The notes below the pieces were generated by a model. The model searched no databases. It was not told where the DNA came from and saw nothing but the letters and a program-made list of their open reading frames with translations. From Acidimicrobiales bacterium (GTDB taxonomy: Bacteria > Actinomycetota > Acidimicrobiia > Acidimicrobiales > Poriferisodalaceae), in assembly GCA_020439485.1 (NCBI GenBank), contig JAGQSP010000220.1, positions 1 through 11,064 on the forward strand: 11,064 nt of DNA, written 5' to 3'. Shown here piece by piece: positions 1-6,822 of this stretch. The position numbers and the translations under genes were made by a program. How positions within the stretch are numbered: the stretch's first letter is position 1; each line of letters starts with the position of its first letter.

Positions 1-380
1 TACACCTGGCCAGCGATGAACAGCGCACCGAAGCTGGCGGTGGACGCCAGCCACAAGCGGGTCTGGCGGTCGTCGCCCTTCTGGATTGCCTGGACCGCAA
101 GCACCATGGTCAACGAACTCATCAGCAGCACGAACGAGCTGACCGAAGTGAACGGGATGTCGAACAGATCGCTGGCCTTGGGGCCGACGTCTATACCGAG
201 ACCGTCTGGCTTGTTGCGCAGCAACAGGTAGCTGCTGATGAGCGCCCCGAACAGGAGGCACTCGGAGCCGAGAAAGCCCCACATGGTGAGCTTCTCGTGC
301 GAAAGCCCGGTATTGGTGGGCAGATGGTCGTAGTCGTCCCAATCGGTACGGCCGTATCCGACCTGGGCCGTGTCAGTCAA
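1..380 (-). CDS. ctaE: Cytochrome c oxidase subunit III, N-terminal part (cut by window edge)
   Basis: Subunit III of the aa3/caa3 oxidase, an integral membrane subunit that carries no metal and stabilises subunit I. About 126 residues are visible and the frame runs off the left edge, so perhaps the last third is missing. The segment KLTMWGFLGSECLLFGALIS (residues 30-49) is the typical start of helix 1. Further hydrophobic helices lie near residues 78-98 and from 108 on. I place the start at a TTG (380-378) because GAGGAGGAG lies just upstream and the residues before helix 1 fit the family. An in-frame ATG at residue 33 would cut into helix 1. The start overlaps the ctaD stop by 8 nt (TTGACTGA), so the two genes are probably translationally coupled. 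The family is certain and the exact start is likely. Confidence 0.9.
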   Translation of the reverse strand, partial: MTDTAQVGYGRTDWDDYDHLPTNTGLSHEKLTMWGFLGSECLLFGALISSYLLLRNKPDGLGIDVGPKASDLFDIPFTSVSSFVLLMSSLTMVLAVQAIQKGDDRQTRLWLASTASFGALFIAGQV

Positions 381-2352
381 CGGTCTCCTCCTCGGTCTCG
401 TGCTCGGCGTGTTCGTCGTGATGGCCGGCATCAGGATCGGTTGCGGGCTCGAGAGCCCATCCATAGATGGCCGCCACGGCGATGAGACCGCCGATGACAC
501 TCAGCCACAGGTTGTAGATGACGCCCAGGCACAGGACCGGCATCGAGAACGCAAGCACGATGGGCCAATACGACGGCGAGGGCAGATGCGGGTGCTGGTC
601 GCCCTTCTGAGCGATCTCGTTGCCGTCGGCGATCTGGACCAGGACGCCGTCTTCGTTCTTCTGGTACTTCTTGTGCCACCAGTCGTCGAGCTGGGTGACG
701 ACTGGGTAGTAGTCGAAGTTGTGCTCGGGTGCGGGCGAGGGAATCGACCACTCGAGGGTGCGACCGTCCCATGGGTCGGCTGGAGCCTGGGGCACCTCGC
801 CACGGCGGTACTTCATGCTGGTGGTGAAGATGTTGAAGGCAAACACCGCCGCGGAGATGAACAGCACGATGGTGCCGATGGTGGCCACCATGTTCATCCA
901 GTCGAAGCCAAGGCCCTCGTCATAGCGGTAGGTACGACGAGCCATGCCCTGCAGCCCGAGGAAGTGCATCGGGAAGAAGGTCATGTTGAAGCCGGCGAAC
1001 ATGAGCCAGAAGTGGGTCTTGCCTAGACGCTCGTTCAGCAGGAAGCCGAACACCTTGGGCCACCAGTAGTAGACGCCGGCGAACAGGCCCATGACGCCAC
1101 CACCGAACAGCACATAGTGGAAGTGTCCGACGATGAAATAGCTGTCGGTCTGCTGGGTGTCGGATGCTGCCACCGAGTGCATGACGCCCGTGACGCCGCC
1201 CAGGGTGAACATCGACACCAGCGATATCGAGAACAACATCGCGGTGGTGAAACGTAGGTTGCCGCCCCACATGGTGGCGATCCAGTTCAGGATCTTCACG
1301 CCGGTGGGTACTGCGATGAACATCGTTGCCGCTGAGAACGCAGCCACCGATACGGGCCCCATGCCCGAGGCGAACATGTGGTGAGCCCACACACCAAAGC
1401 CCATGAAGGCGATGGCTATGCCCGAGAAGACCACGAACGAGTAGCCGAACAGGGGCTTGCGGCTGAACACCGGCAGCGTCTCGGAGATGATGCCGAAACT
1501 GGGAAGGATGATGATGTAGACCTCGGGGTGTCCGAAGATCCAGAACAGGTGCTGCCAAAGGAGCGGATCTGCGCCCTGCTCGACGTTGAAGAAGTTGGCG
1601 TCGAAGTTGCGGTCGAACACCAGGAACAGAAGCGCCACGGTGATGACCGGCAGCGAGAACAGCAGCAGGAACTGCACCACCATGATCATCCAGCAAAAGA
1701 TCGGCATGTTGCGCAGATCCATGCCAGGCGCCCGCATGTTGAGCATCGTGATGATCAGGTTGACCGAGCCGACAAGCGAGGCAACACCGGTGATCAGCAG
1801 GCCCAGGGCGTAATAGTCGACACCGTGCCCCGGGCTATAGGCCAGACCAGAGTTGGGTGCATAGCAGAACCAGCCGCAGTCGGCCCCGCCGCCCGTGAAC
1901 CAGCTGAGGTTCAAGAAGATGCCGCCGAAGACGAACAGCCACAGGCCCAGGGCGTTCATGCGGGGGAAGGCGACGTCGCGAGCGCCGATCTGCAGAGGCA
2001 CGACGTAGTTGGCGAACGCCGCCGCCAAGGGCATGACCACCAGGAACACCATGGTGGTGCCGTGCATGGTGAACAGCTGGTTGTATTCGTCGGCGGTGAG
2101 GACGGTGCCGTTTGGAACCGCCAGCTGCAGACGCACCAACAACGCCTCGATGCCGGCGATGAGGAACCAGAACATGGCTACGGCGCCGTAGAGGATGCCC
2201 AGCTTCTTGTGGTCGACTGTGAACAGCCAGCTACGCCAGCCCGTGTTGGCAGTGGGTCGGGCGAGAATGCCGATGCCACGATCGCGTGTGGGCGAGGCGG
2301 CGCCGGATTCGAGCTCGAGGATTTCTGATGGTTCCTGCTCGATTATCGCCAT
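373..2352 (-). CDS. ctaD: Cytochrome c oxidase subunit I (catalytic, aa3/caa3 type)
   Basis: Catalytic membrane subunit that reduces O2 to water and pumps protons. All expected residues are present: His97 (TMHGTT) and His412 for low-spin heme a, His410 for heme a3 (GHFH), and His275, His324 and His325 for CuB. Tyr279 is the cross-linked tyrosine in GHPEVY. Glu277 and Asp126 (D channel) and Lys353 (PTGVK, K channel) mark an A-type oxidase. At 659 residues it is longer than a minimal subunit I. The extra C-terminal part (about 525-659) has a soluble linker, two predicted helices (about 594-635) and an acidic His-rich tail (HHDEHAEHETEEE). The ATG is supported by AGGAGA about 7 nt upstream. It lies 46 nt after ctaC and overlaps ctaE. 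Confidence 0.98.
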   Translation of the reverse strand: MAIIEQEPSEILELESGAASPTRDRGIGILARPTANTGWRSWLFTVDHKKLGILYGAVAMFWFLIAGIEALLVRLQLAVPNGTVLTADEYNQLFTMHGTTMVFLVVMPLAAAFANYVVPLQIGARDVAFPRMNALGLWLFVFGGIFLNLSWFTGGGADCGWFCYAPNSGLAYSPGHGVDYYALGLLITGVASLVGSVNLIITMLNMRAPGMDLRNMPIFCWMIMVVQFLLLFSLPVITVALLFLVFDRNFDANFFNVEQGADPLLWQHLFWIFGHPEVYIIILPSFGIISETLPVFSRKPLFGYSFVVFSGIAIAFMGFGVWAHHMFASGMGPVSVAAFSAATMFIAVPTGVKILNWIATMWGGNLRFTTAMLFSISLVSMFTLGGVTGVMHSVAASDTQQTDSYFIVGHFHYVLFGGGVMGLFAGVYYWWPKVFGFLLNERLGKTHFWLMFAGFNMTFFPMHFLGLQGMARRTYRYDEGLGFDWMNMVATIGTIVLFISAAVFAFNIFTTSMKYRRGEVPQAPADPWDGRTLEWSIPSPAPEHNFDYYPVVTQLDDWWHKKYQKNEDGVLVQIADGNEIAQKGDQHPHLPSPSYWPIVLAFSMPVLCLGVIYNLWLSVIGGLIAVAAIYGWALEPATDPDAGHHDEHAEHETEEETVD

Positions 2353-2398
2353 GTGTCGTTCTCCTGTGGGGCCTCAGGTGCTGCGGGATGCGGGGTTA

Positions 2399-3580
2399 TC
2401 AGGGAAGGATCGGCGCGTCGCCGAGGGTTTGGAGGTAGGCAACGATGTCTTCGACCTGGTCGACGTTCAGCTGTTCAGCGAACGAGATCATGCCCTGCTG
2501 ATTGTCGGCACGAAGGGGCTTGCGGCCAGGAGCATCCTGAACCCAAGCGACCAGATCGGCCTGATTCAGCGAACCGTCTTCGAGGTACATGTCGAAGATT
2601 CCGCCGGCAAAGCCGGTGCGGCTCATCAGGTGGGTCAGGTTCGGCGCCACACCCGAGAGCAATGGTGGCTCGTTCTCGTAGGCCGACTCGTAGACACCGT
2701 TCACGACGTGGCAGCTCGAGCAGAACTGCCCGAACAGCTGGTAGCCCCGAGCCTCGGGTGTGTCGCCCTCGAGGGCGACCTGATCGGTGGTCTGGCGAGC
2801 AAGCCACTCGTTCCAGTCGGCCTCGTCGAGAGCGACGGCCGTGAGGCGCATGTCGGCGTGCGACAAGCCGCAGTACTCGGCGCAAAGCCCGCCATAGACG
2901 CCGGGCTCGTGAGCGTGGATCTTCCAGTCGTGAACACGACCCGGCACGGCGTCTTTCTTGCCGTTGAGCTCGGGTACCCAGAAACTGTGGATCACGTCAT
3001 TGGAGGTAATCCGCAGGTTGATCTGCTGATCTGCCGGGAACACGATGTCGTTGGAGGTGACGATGTCGTAGGTGCCGTCGTTGTCCAGGTCGTAGCTGAA
3101 CTGCCACCACCACTGCTGACCCTCGACCAGGATGGTCATGTCGGTCTCGTCCTGGTCGGCCAGGGCAAACACCTTGGGCACGGACACGACCGCAACGATG
3201 ATGAGGAACACCAGCGGCACGACGGTCCAGCCGATCTCGGCCACCGAGTTGCCGTGGATCTGGCCTGGCAGATCGTCGTAGGTCTCGGGCGTACTGCGGA
3301 AGCGGAAGATTATGAAGACGACCGCTATGCCCACCAGGACAGCAACCACGATGGCGGCAATTCCGATGAAGCTCGTGACCGACCAGATGACATCGGCGTT
3401 CTCGCCGCGGGGCTTCAGGCCGTTCTGGCCGTTCTCGCCGGCGCAGGCAGACAGTGCGGCCAGCGCGCCAACGAGCAGGGCCAAGGGCGCAAACCTGCGC
3501 GTTCTCGACTTGCGGACAGGCTGAGTCACTCGGGCCAGCTCGCTCTCTGCCCCCAGGGGGCCTCGGTCGAATCGGGTCAT
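2399..3580 (-). CDS. ctaC: Cytochrome c oxidase subunit II with fused C-terminal cytochrome c domain (caa3 type)
   Basis: Electron-entry subunit, probably a lipoprotein outside the membrane. From the ATG (393 residues): a basic segment (KSRTRR, 24-29), a hydrophobic signal ending in a lipobox (LSAC, Cys46), two membrane helices (about 66-93 and 116-138), an aromatic patch (QWWWQF, 156-161), and a cupredoxin domain. CuA ligands are His198, Cys233, Glu235, Cys237, His241 and Met244 (CAEYCGLSHADM). A cytochrome c domain follows, with heme motif CSSCH (287-291) and Met364 as probable axial ligand. This makes a caa3 oxidase that needs no separate small cytochrome c bound as substrate. The ATG overlaps the upstream stop by 4 nt (ATGA). 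A GTG at 3529 would give a more typical lipoprotein signal length, so the start is uncertain by 17 residues. Confidence 0.97.
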   Translation of the reverse strand: MTRFDRGPLGAESELARVTQPVRKSRTRRFAPLALLVGALAALSACAGENGQNGLKPRGENADVIWSVTSFIGIAAIVVAVLVGIAVVFIIFRFRSTPETYDDLPGQIHGNSVAEIGWTVVPLVFLIIVAVVSVPKVFALADQDETDMTILVEGQQWWWQFSYDLDNDGTYDIVTSNDIVFPADQQINLRITSNDVIHSFWVPELNGKKDAVPGRVHDWKIHAHEPGVYGGLCAEYCGLSHADMRLTAVALDEADWNEWLARQTTDQVALEGDTPEARGYQLFGQFCSSCHVVNGVYESAYENEPPLLSGVAPNLTHLMSRTGFAGGIFDMYLEDGSLNQADLVAWVQDAPGRKPLRADNQQGMISFAEQLNVDQVEDIVAYLQTLGDAPILP

Positions 3581-4365
3581 CGCACGTTCACCACCATGAC
3601 GGCGACCCCGTCGCCGGTGAATCCGAGCGTGCTTTCTTCGGTGTGTTCTGTGTCGTCGCCGTGGTCTTCTTCGTGGTGTTCGAAGTCGCGTTCGCCTACG
3701 GCGATGGCAACAATACCGCCCACCACGACGGCCAATGCCCCGATGGCGAGGATCGACGCCATGATGGGGCCCTTGAGGTCGGGCTTGGCGTAGAAGACGA
3801 AGGCGAAGATCAGGATCGTCGTGGCCACGCCCAGGGCAAGCCAGCTCGAAGCGTTGCGGGGCAGCGCCAACAGAACCCTCGAACCCAGCAGAACAGGAAT
3901 GGCGCCGAAGAGCACGGCGTAGACGGGCACCTCGAAGGGCAGCATCACCTTGCGGCGAACGGCGTAGTTGGCGGCAGCATCGGTGGAGCGGCGGTCGGCC
4001 CAGGCCGTGATGGTCCACTCGATGGCGGCCAGCACGATCAACACGAAGCCCGCGATCGCCAAAAGCGGCGTTGCGACGAGGCCGACGATCATGACGCCCA
4101 CACCGGCCGAGGCCATGATGGGCCAATAGGCGGGTACGAGCTCGTACGCGGCTTCACGCTCGCGGTCGATCGACGGAGCGTCACCGGCTTCGAGTGACAG
4201 CCAGGCGAGGAACAGGCAAGCAGCGCCGGCTGTGCCCAGGATGATGGTTCCCGAGAAAGCGACGTCGCCCGTGCTGTTGGCGGCGGTGCCGACGCCGTAC
4301 ACCGTCGCAGCGACGATGAGCAGCAGTCCGACTCCGGCGAGGAATTTGGTGGCGGTTCCGAACAT
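3577..4365 (-). CDS. ctaF: CtaF-like oxidase subunit IV with extra C-terminal membrane domain
   Basis: Membrane protein of 262 residues with about seven predicted helices (near 8-28, 37-57, 80-98, 99-118, 143-165, 174-192, 203-223). The first ~125 residues resemble actinobacterial cytochrome c oxidase subunit IV (CtaF): an N-terminal helix ending in VYGVGT, then TGDVAFSGT, then AYWPIMASAGVG before a helix pair. As I recall, ordinary CtaF is about 140 residues with four helices, so the second half is an extension I do not recognise. It ends in a His/Asp/Glu-rich stretch (ERDFEHHEEDHGDDTEH, 225-241) and a short tail. The start lies 6 nt after the preceding stop, with AGGGA as ribosome site, and the stop overlaps ctaC (ATGA). 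The CtaF match is by pattern only. It could be a general oxidase-associated membrane protein. Confidence 0.7.
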   Translation of the reverse strand: MFGTATKFLAGVGLLLIVAATVYGVGTAANSTGDVAFSGTIILGTAGAACLFLAWLSLEAGDAPSIDREREAAYELVPAYWPIMASAGVGVMIVGLVATPLLAIAGFVLIVLAAIEWTITAWADRRSTDAAANYAVRRKVMLPFEVPVYAVLFGAIPVLLGSRVLLALPRNASSWLALGVATTILIFAFVFYAKPDLKGPIMASILAIGALAVVVGGIVAIAVGERDFEHHEEDHGDDTEHTEESTLGFTGDGVAVMVVNVR

Positions 4366-4371
4366 TGGTCC

Positions 4372-4962
4372 CTACTTGACGACGTAGACGGCGTACCAGG
4401 CTGCGCTCCAGGCCAAGACCAAGAAGTCGAGGAAGAGAGCAGATGAGGTCAAAGAGGCTGCGCCCTCGGGGCCGAGGTCGCCGCCGAGCGCTCGCATTCC
4501 CATCAACAACCAGTAGGCGAGGGAGATGAGAGTGAAGGCGATGATGACACCGGTGATGGTGAAGGCGAGGTTGTGCCATTCGCTGGTGCCGATGGCGATG
4601 TCCATGCGGTTCATCGAGAAGATGAGCATGTTCAGGAAGGCCAGGATCATCAACATCGTGGCGCCGATGGCCATGTAGGTGTGACCCCGCTCGTTGCGGT
4701 GCCCGGCCCACGCGGCCCAGTGGCCGAACAGGGCGGCCAACACGATGGTGACGACCGTCATGACCATCGGCGTGTTGGGAATTGCAACGTCGTCTGGCAA
4801 CCAGTTGTGGCCCGGATCGACGACGGCGTGGCGCCGGCTCATGTAGAACGCCAGCAGCCCGGCCATGAGGCTCGAGGCCGCAACGACGGCCAGCGACGTC
4901 GCTACTAGTTGGGTGCGGGGGGCGGTGCGCATGCCCGGCACAGCCATGGCGGTGTCGGCCAT
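4372..4962 (-). CDS. Cytochrome c oxidase subunit III-like membrane protein (second copy)
   Basis: A 196-residue protein with five predicted helices (about 20-40, 66-86, 97-115, 129-155, 173-193), the layout of the short five-helix form of heme-copper oxidase subunit III. The last helix (ALFLDFLVLAWSAAWYAVYV, 175-194) matches the usual subunit III ending of an aromatic/Asp helix. The segment EWHNLAFTITGVIIAF occupies the place of the usual glycine/histidine helix but lacks the usual HGLH-type motif, so the copy is diverged. It is distinct from the true ctaE at the end of the same operon. Its ATG shares one base with the stop of the upstream subunit I-like gene (TGATG), and AGGAGG lies 9 nt before the start, so coupling is likely. 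It most plausibly pairs with the ligand-free subunit I-like protein. Confidence 0.8.
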   Translation of the reverse strand: MADTAMAVPGMRTAPRTQLVATSLAVVAASSLMAGLLAFYMSRRHAVVDPGHNWLPDDVAIPNTPMVMTVVTIVLAALFGHWAAWAGHRNERGHTYMAIGATMLMILAFLNMLIFSMNRMDIAIGTSEWHNLAFTITGVIIAFTLISLAYWLLMGMRALGGDLGPEGAASLTSSALFLDFLVLAWSAAWYAVYVVK

Positions 4963-6614
4963 CAGACTCCGACCTCCTGTTCTTCACGAGCGTCAAGTAG
5001 TGGCGTGCCAGACGCCAAGGCGGGCAGACCCATTTCGGACTCCCACTCGGGGGTGAATGCTTCCCACGGGTTGTCGCCCGCTTCGGGACCCTTCTTCAAG
5101 AAGATCGACACCACCACGTTCAGCAACATGACGGCAGCTCCGGCGGCCACGAGGATCGTGCCCAGAGCTGCGATGGTGTTGAAGGCCTCGCTGGGATCTT
5201 CCAGACCCGAGTAGATCGAGTTGGTGAAAGGCCCGCCGGGCTGGCCCGACACGATTCCGGCCAACACGCTGCCCAGGGCGGCCACGATGGCGCCGGCACC
5301 GATGGCCAAAGCGGCGAGGAACCCGGGACCGGCCATGGTCTTGCGGCCGCAGATTATGGGCGCCCACCAGGTATGGGCAGCAAGTGCACCCGCCGCGCCC
5401 GCGCCGAGGACCAGCAGCTGGAAAGCCGCCGTGTTCCAGGTGGTGAACCTGAGCGCAATCGCAGGATCCATGTCGAAGGCATTGACCGACTCGAGCCAGT
5501 CGAGAAGGGCGCCCGCTACGGCGACTGCAGCTGCCAGCAGCACCATGACCGAAGCGATCAGGGCGCTGAACGCCGGGCCCGACTTGGGAATGCGCTTGGA
5601 AGCGGCGACGGTGATGATGTTCAGCATCACGGCGATGAAGATGCCGAGGCCCGCACCGGCTATGAAGCCCAGGTACACGATGCCCTGCCAGCCGTCGGCG
5701 ACCTTGTTGCCCTCGACCCCGCCGAGCTGGGCCCAGGCGCCGATGCCGAAGACGCCAACTGCGCCGACACCCGCCGTGGCTATGGCTCCTGCGACCACGC
5801 GCCGACCGGCTGTGACAGGCAGGATCTCGCCGATCACACCCAGCACGGGGACGATGAACAGGAACAGTTGCGGGGTGCGGTAGACCCACTCGATGTGTTG
5901 CCATATCCCGGCGTTGCCGCCGAGGAAGTCGAAGTCGAAACGCGTGCTGTAGCGGTGATCGATGTACAGCAGCGCCAGGTTGGCCAACAGGACCGGCATC
6001 GAAAGCAGCAGGCCGATCGCGGTTACCAGGCTCGCCCAGCTGAAGGCGGGCAGTTGGTCCATGTGCAGCCCTGGCGCCCTCATCGAGAAGATCGTCGTGG
6101 CAACCGTTATCGCCCCGAGCAACAGGGCGGTGATGACCGTGCCCAAGGCGATCAGGTGCAGGTCGACGCCCTCGCTGTCGAGGCGGGTGCCTCCGAACGG
6201 ACCACCGTTGGCGAGGTAGGCGCCCACCAGGGCGACAGCGCCGAACATCCAGGTCCAAAACGATGCCAACGCCGCACGGGGGAAGGCCAGGCGACCGGCT
6301 CCGATCTGCAACGGCACGACGTTGATCGCCAACCCCAGGAAGAACGGCACCAGGAACAAGAACACGAAGCCATCACGTGTCAGGGCATAGGCCTGTGCCC
6401 AGGTGGACTCGTCGAGCACCACGAAGCCGTCAGAGCTCGTGAGGTCGAGTCGCACGAGCACCTCGAGAACAAGGGTGGCGACCAGCACCATCGTCGAGAC
6501 GACCATGAACATCCGCCCGATGCGGCGGTGGTCGGTCGTGTTGATCAGACCGAGCAGGCTCGGATCCTCCGATGGCGGAGGCGGAAGCTCGGTCTGTGGG
6601 GCAGATTCGGTCAT
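4962..6614 (-). CDS. Heme-copper oxidase subunit I-like protein lacking all metal ligands
   Basis: A 550-residue protein of about twelve or more helices, clearly a homologue of subunit I. Shared landmarks with CtaD include TTDHRRIG (26-33), VVPLQIGA (99-106), AFPR (110-113), FSMRAPG (176-182) and IWQHIEW (237-243). By-eye alignment to the CtaD in this window shows every catalytic residue replaced: His97 to Thr79, Asp126 to Arg108, His275 to Thr247, Glu277 to Gln249, Tyr279 to Phe251, His324 to Gln296, His325 to Leu297, Lys353 to Ile325, His410 to Ala396 and His412 to Phe398. It should bind neither heme a, heme a3 nor CuB at those sites. The frame is intact, with the same high-GC codon style as its neighbours, so it is a maintained gene rather than decay. 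It is first in the operon and has no strong ribosome site. A structural or assembly role is my inference. Confidence 0.9.
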   Translation of the reverse strand: MTESAPQTELPPPPSEDPSLLGLINTTDHRRIGRMFMVVSTMVLVATLVLEVLVRLDLTSSDGFVVLDESTWAQAYALTRDGFVFLFLVPFFLGLAINVVPLQIGAGRLAFPRAALASFWTWMFGAVALVGAYLANGGPFGGTRLDSEGVDLHLIALGTVITALLLGAITVATTIFSMRAPGLHMDQLPAFSWASLVTAIGLLLSMPVLLANLALLYIDHRYSTRFDFDFLGGNAGIWQHIEWVYRTPQLFLFIVPVLGVIGEILPVTAGRRVVAGAIATAGVGAVGVFGIGAWAQLGGVEGNKVADGWQGIVYLGFIAGAGLGIFIAVMLNIITVAASKRIPKSGPAFSALIASVMVLLAAAVAVAGALLDWLESVNAFDMDPAIALRFTTWNTAAFQLLVLGAGAAGALAAHTWWAPIICGRKTMAGPGFLAALAIGAGAIVAALGSVLAGIVSGQPGGPFTNSIYSGLEDPSEAFNTIAALGTILVAAGAAVMLLNVVVSIFLKKGPEAGDNPWEAFTPEWESEMGLPALASGTPLLDAREEQEVGV

Positions 6615-6719
6615 CGCACGGACTCGCTTTGGTGGACAGGTCGACGGGCCGACGTCTGCACTGAACGCGCGTGCGTGTGCAGGCCGACGGCCGGGGCGGA
6701 CGATGGAATTCGGTTCGGG

Positions 6720-6749
6720 ACTCTAGTCAGCAGAATGCCAGGCATCGAA
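6720..6749 (-). promoter_or_regulatory. Candidate promoter of the oxidase operon
   Basis: Within the 208-bp gap between ctaB and the first oxidase gene, the minus strand carries TAGAGT (6725-6720), fitting the TAnnnT type of -10 box, with TTCGAT (6749-6744) 18 bp upstream as a weak -35. It would give a leader of about 100 nt. Read-through from ctaB is equally possible. The rest of the gap shows an inverted repeat, CTGCAC at 6656-6661 and GTGCAG at 6677-6682, of unknown role. Confidence 0.2.
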
Positions 6750-6752
6750 ATG

Positions 6753-6769
6753 TCGGGGAAGCACCCCGA
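6753..6769 (-). terminator. Short GC hairpin after ctaB, possible weak terminator or attenuator
   Basis: A perfect 6-bp stem (TCGGGG with CCCCGA) closes a 5-nt loop. It lies 54 nt after the ctaB stop in the direction of ctaB transcription. No run of T follows, so it is not a classical intrinsic terminator. It may only reduce read-through into the oxidase operon. Confidence 0.25.
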
Positions 6770-6822
6770 GAGCGGATGTGGAAGCGACGAGCCGGCGAAG
6801 ACGCCCTGCACTCGGTTGCGAC

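Noticed and set aside
1378..2328. Plus-strand open frame of 316 codons opposite ctaD
   Set aside because: The product is rich in Glu, Gln, His and Arg with no recognisable domain. It is antisense to the fully conserved ctaD.
2195..3793. Long open frame on the plus strand (532 codons)
   Set aside because: It lies antisense to ctaC, the 5' end of ctaD and part of the CtaF-like gene. Its translation is low-complexity, without family motifs, while the opposite strand encodes clear CuA and heme c motifs. It is a high-GC shadow.
4962..6614. Calling the subunit I-like gene a pseudogene or a second active oxidase
   Set aside because: There is no frameshift or internal stop and the gene is in a coupled operon, so it is not a pseudogene by sequence. 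It also has none of the metal ligands, so it is not an active oxidase.
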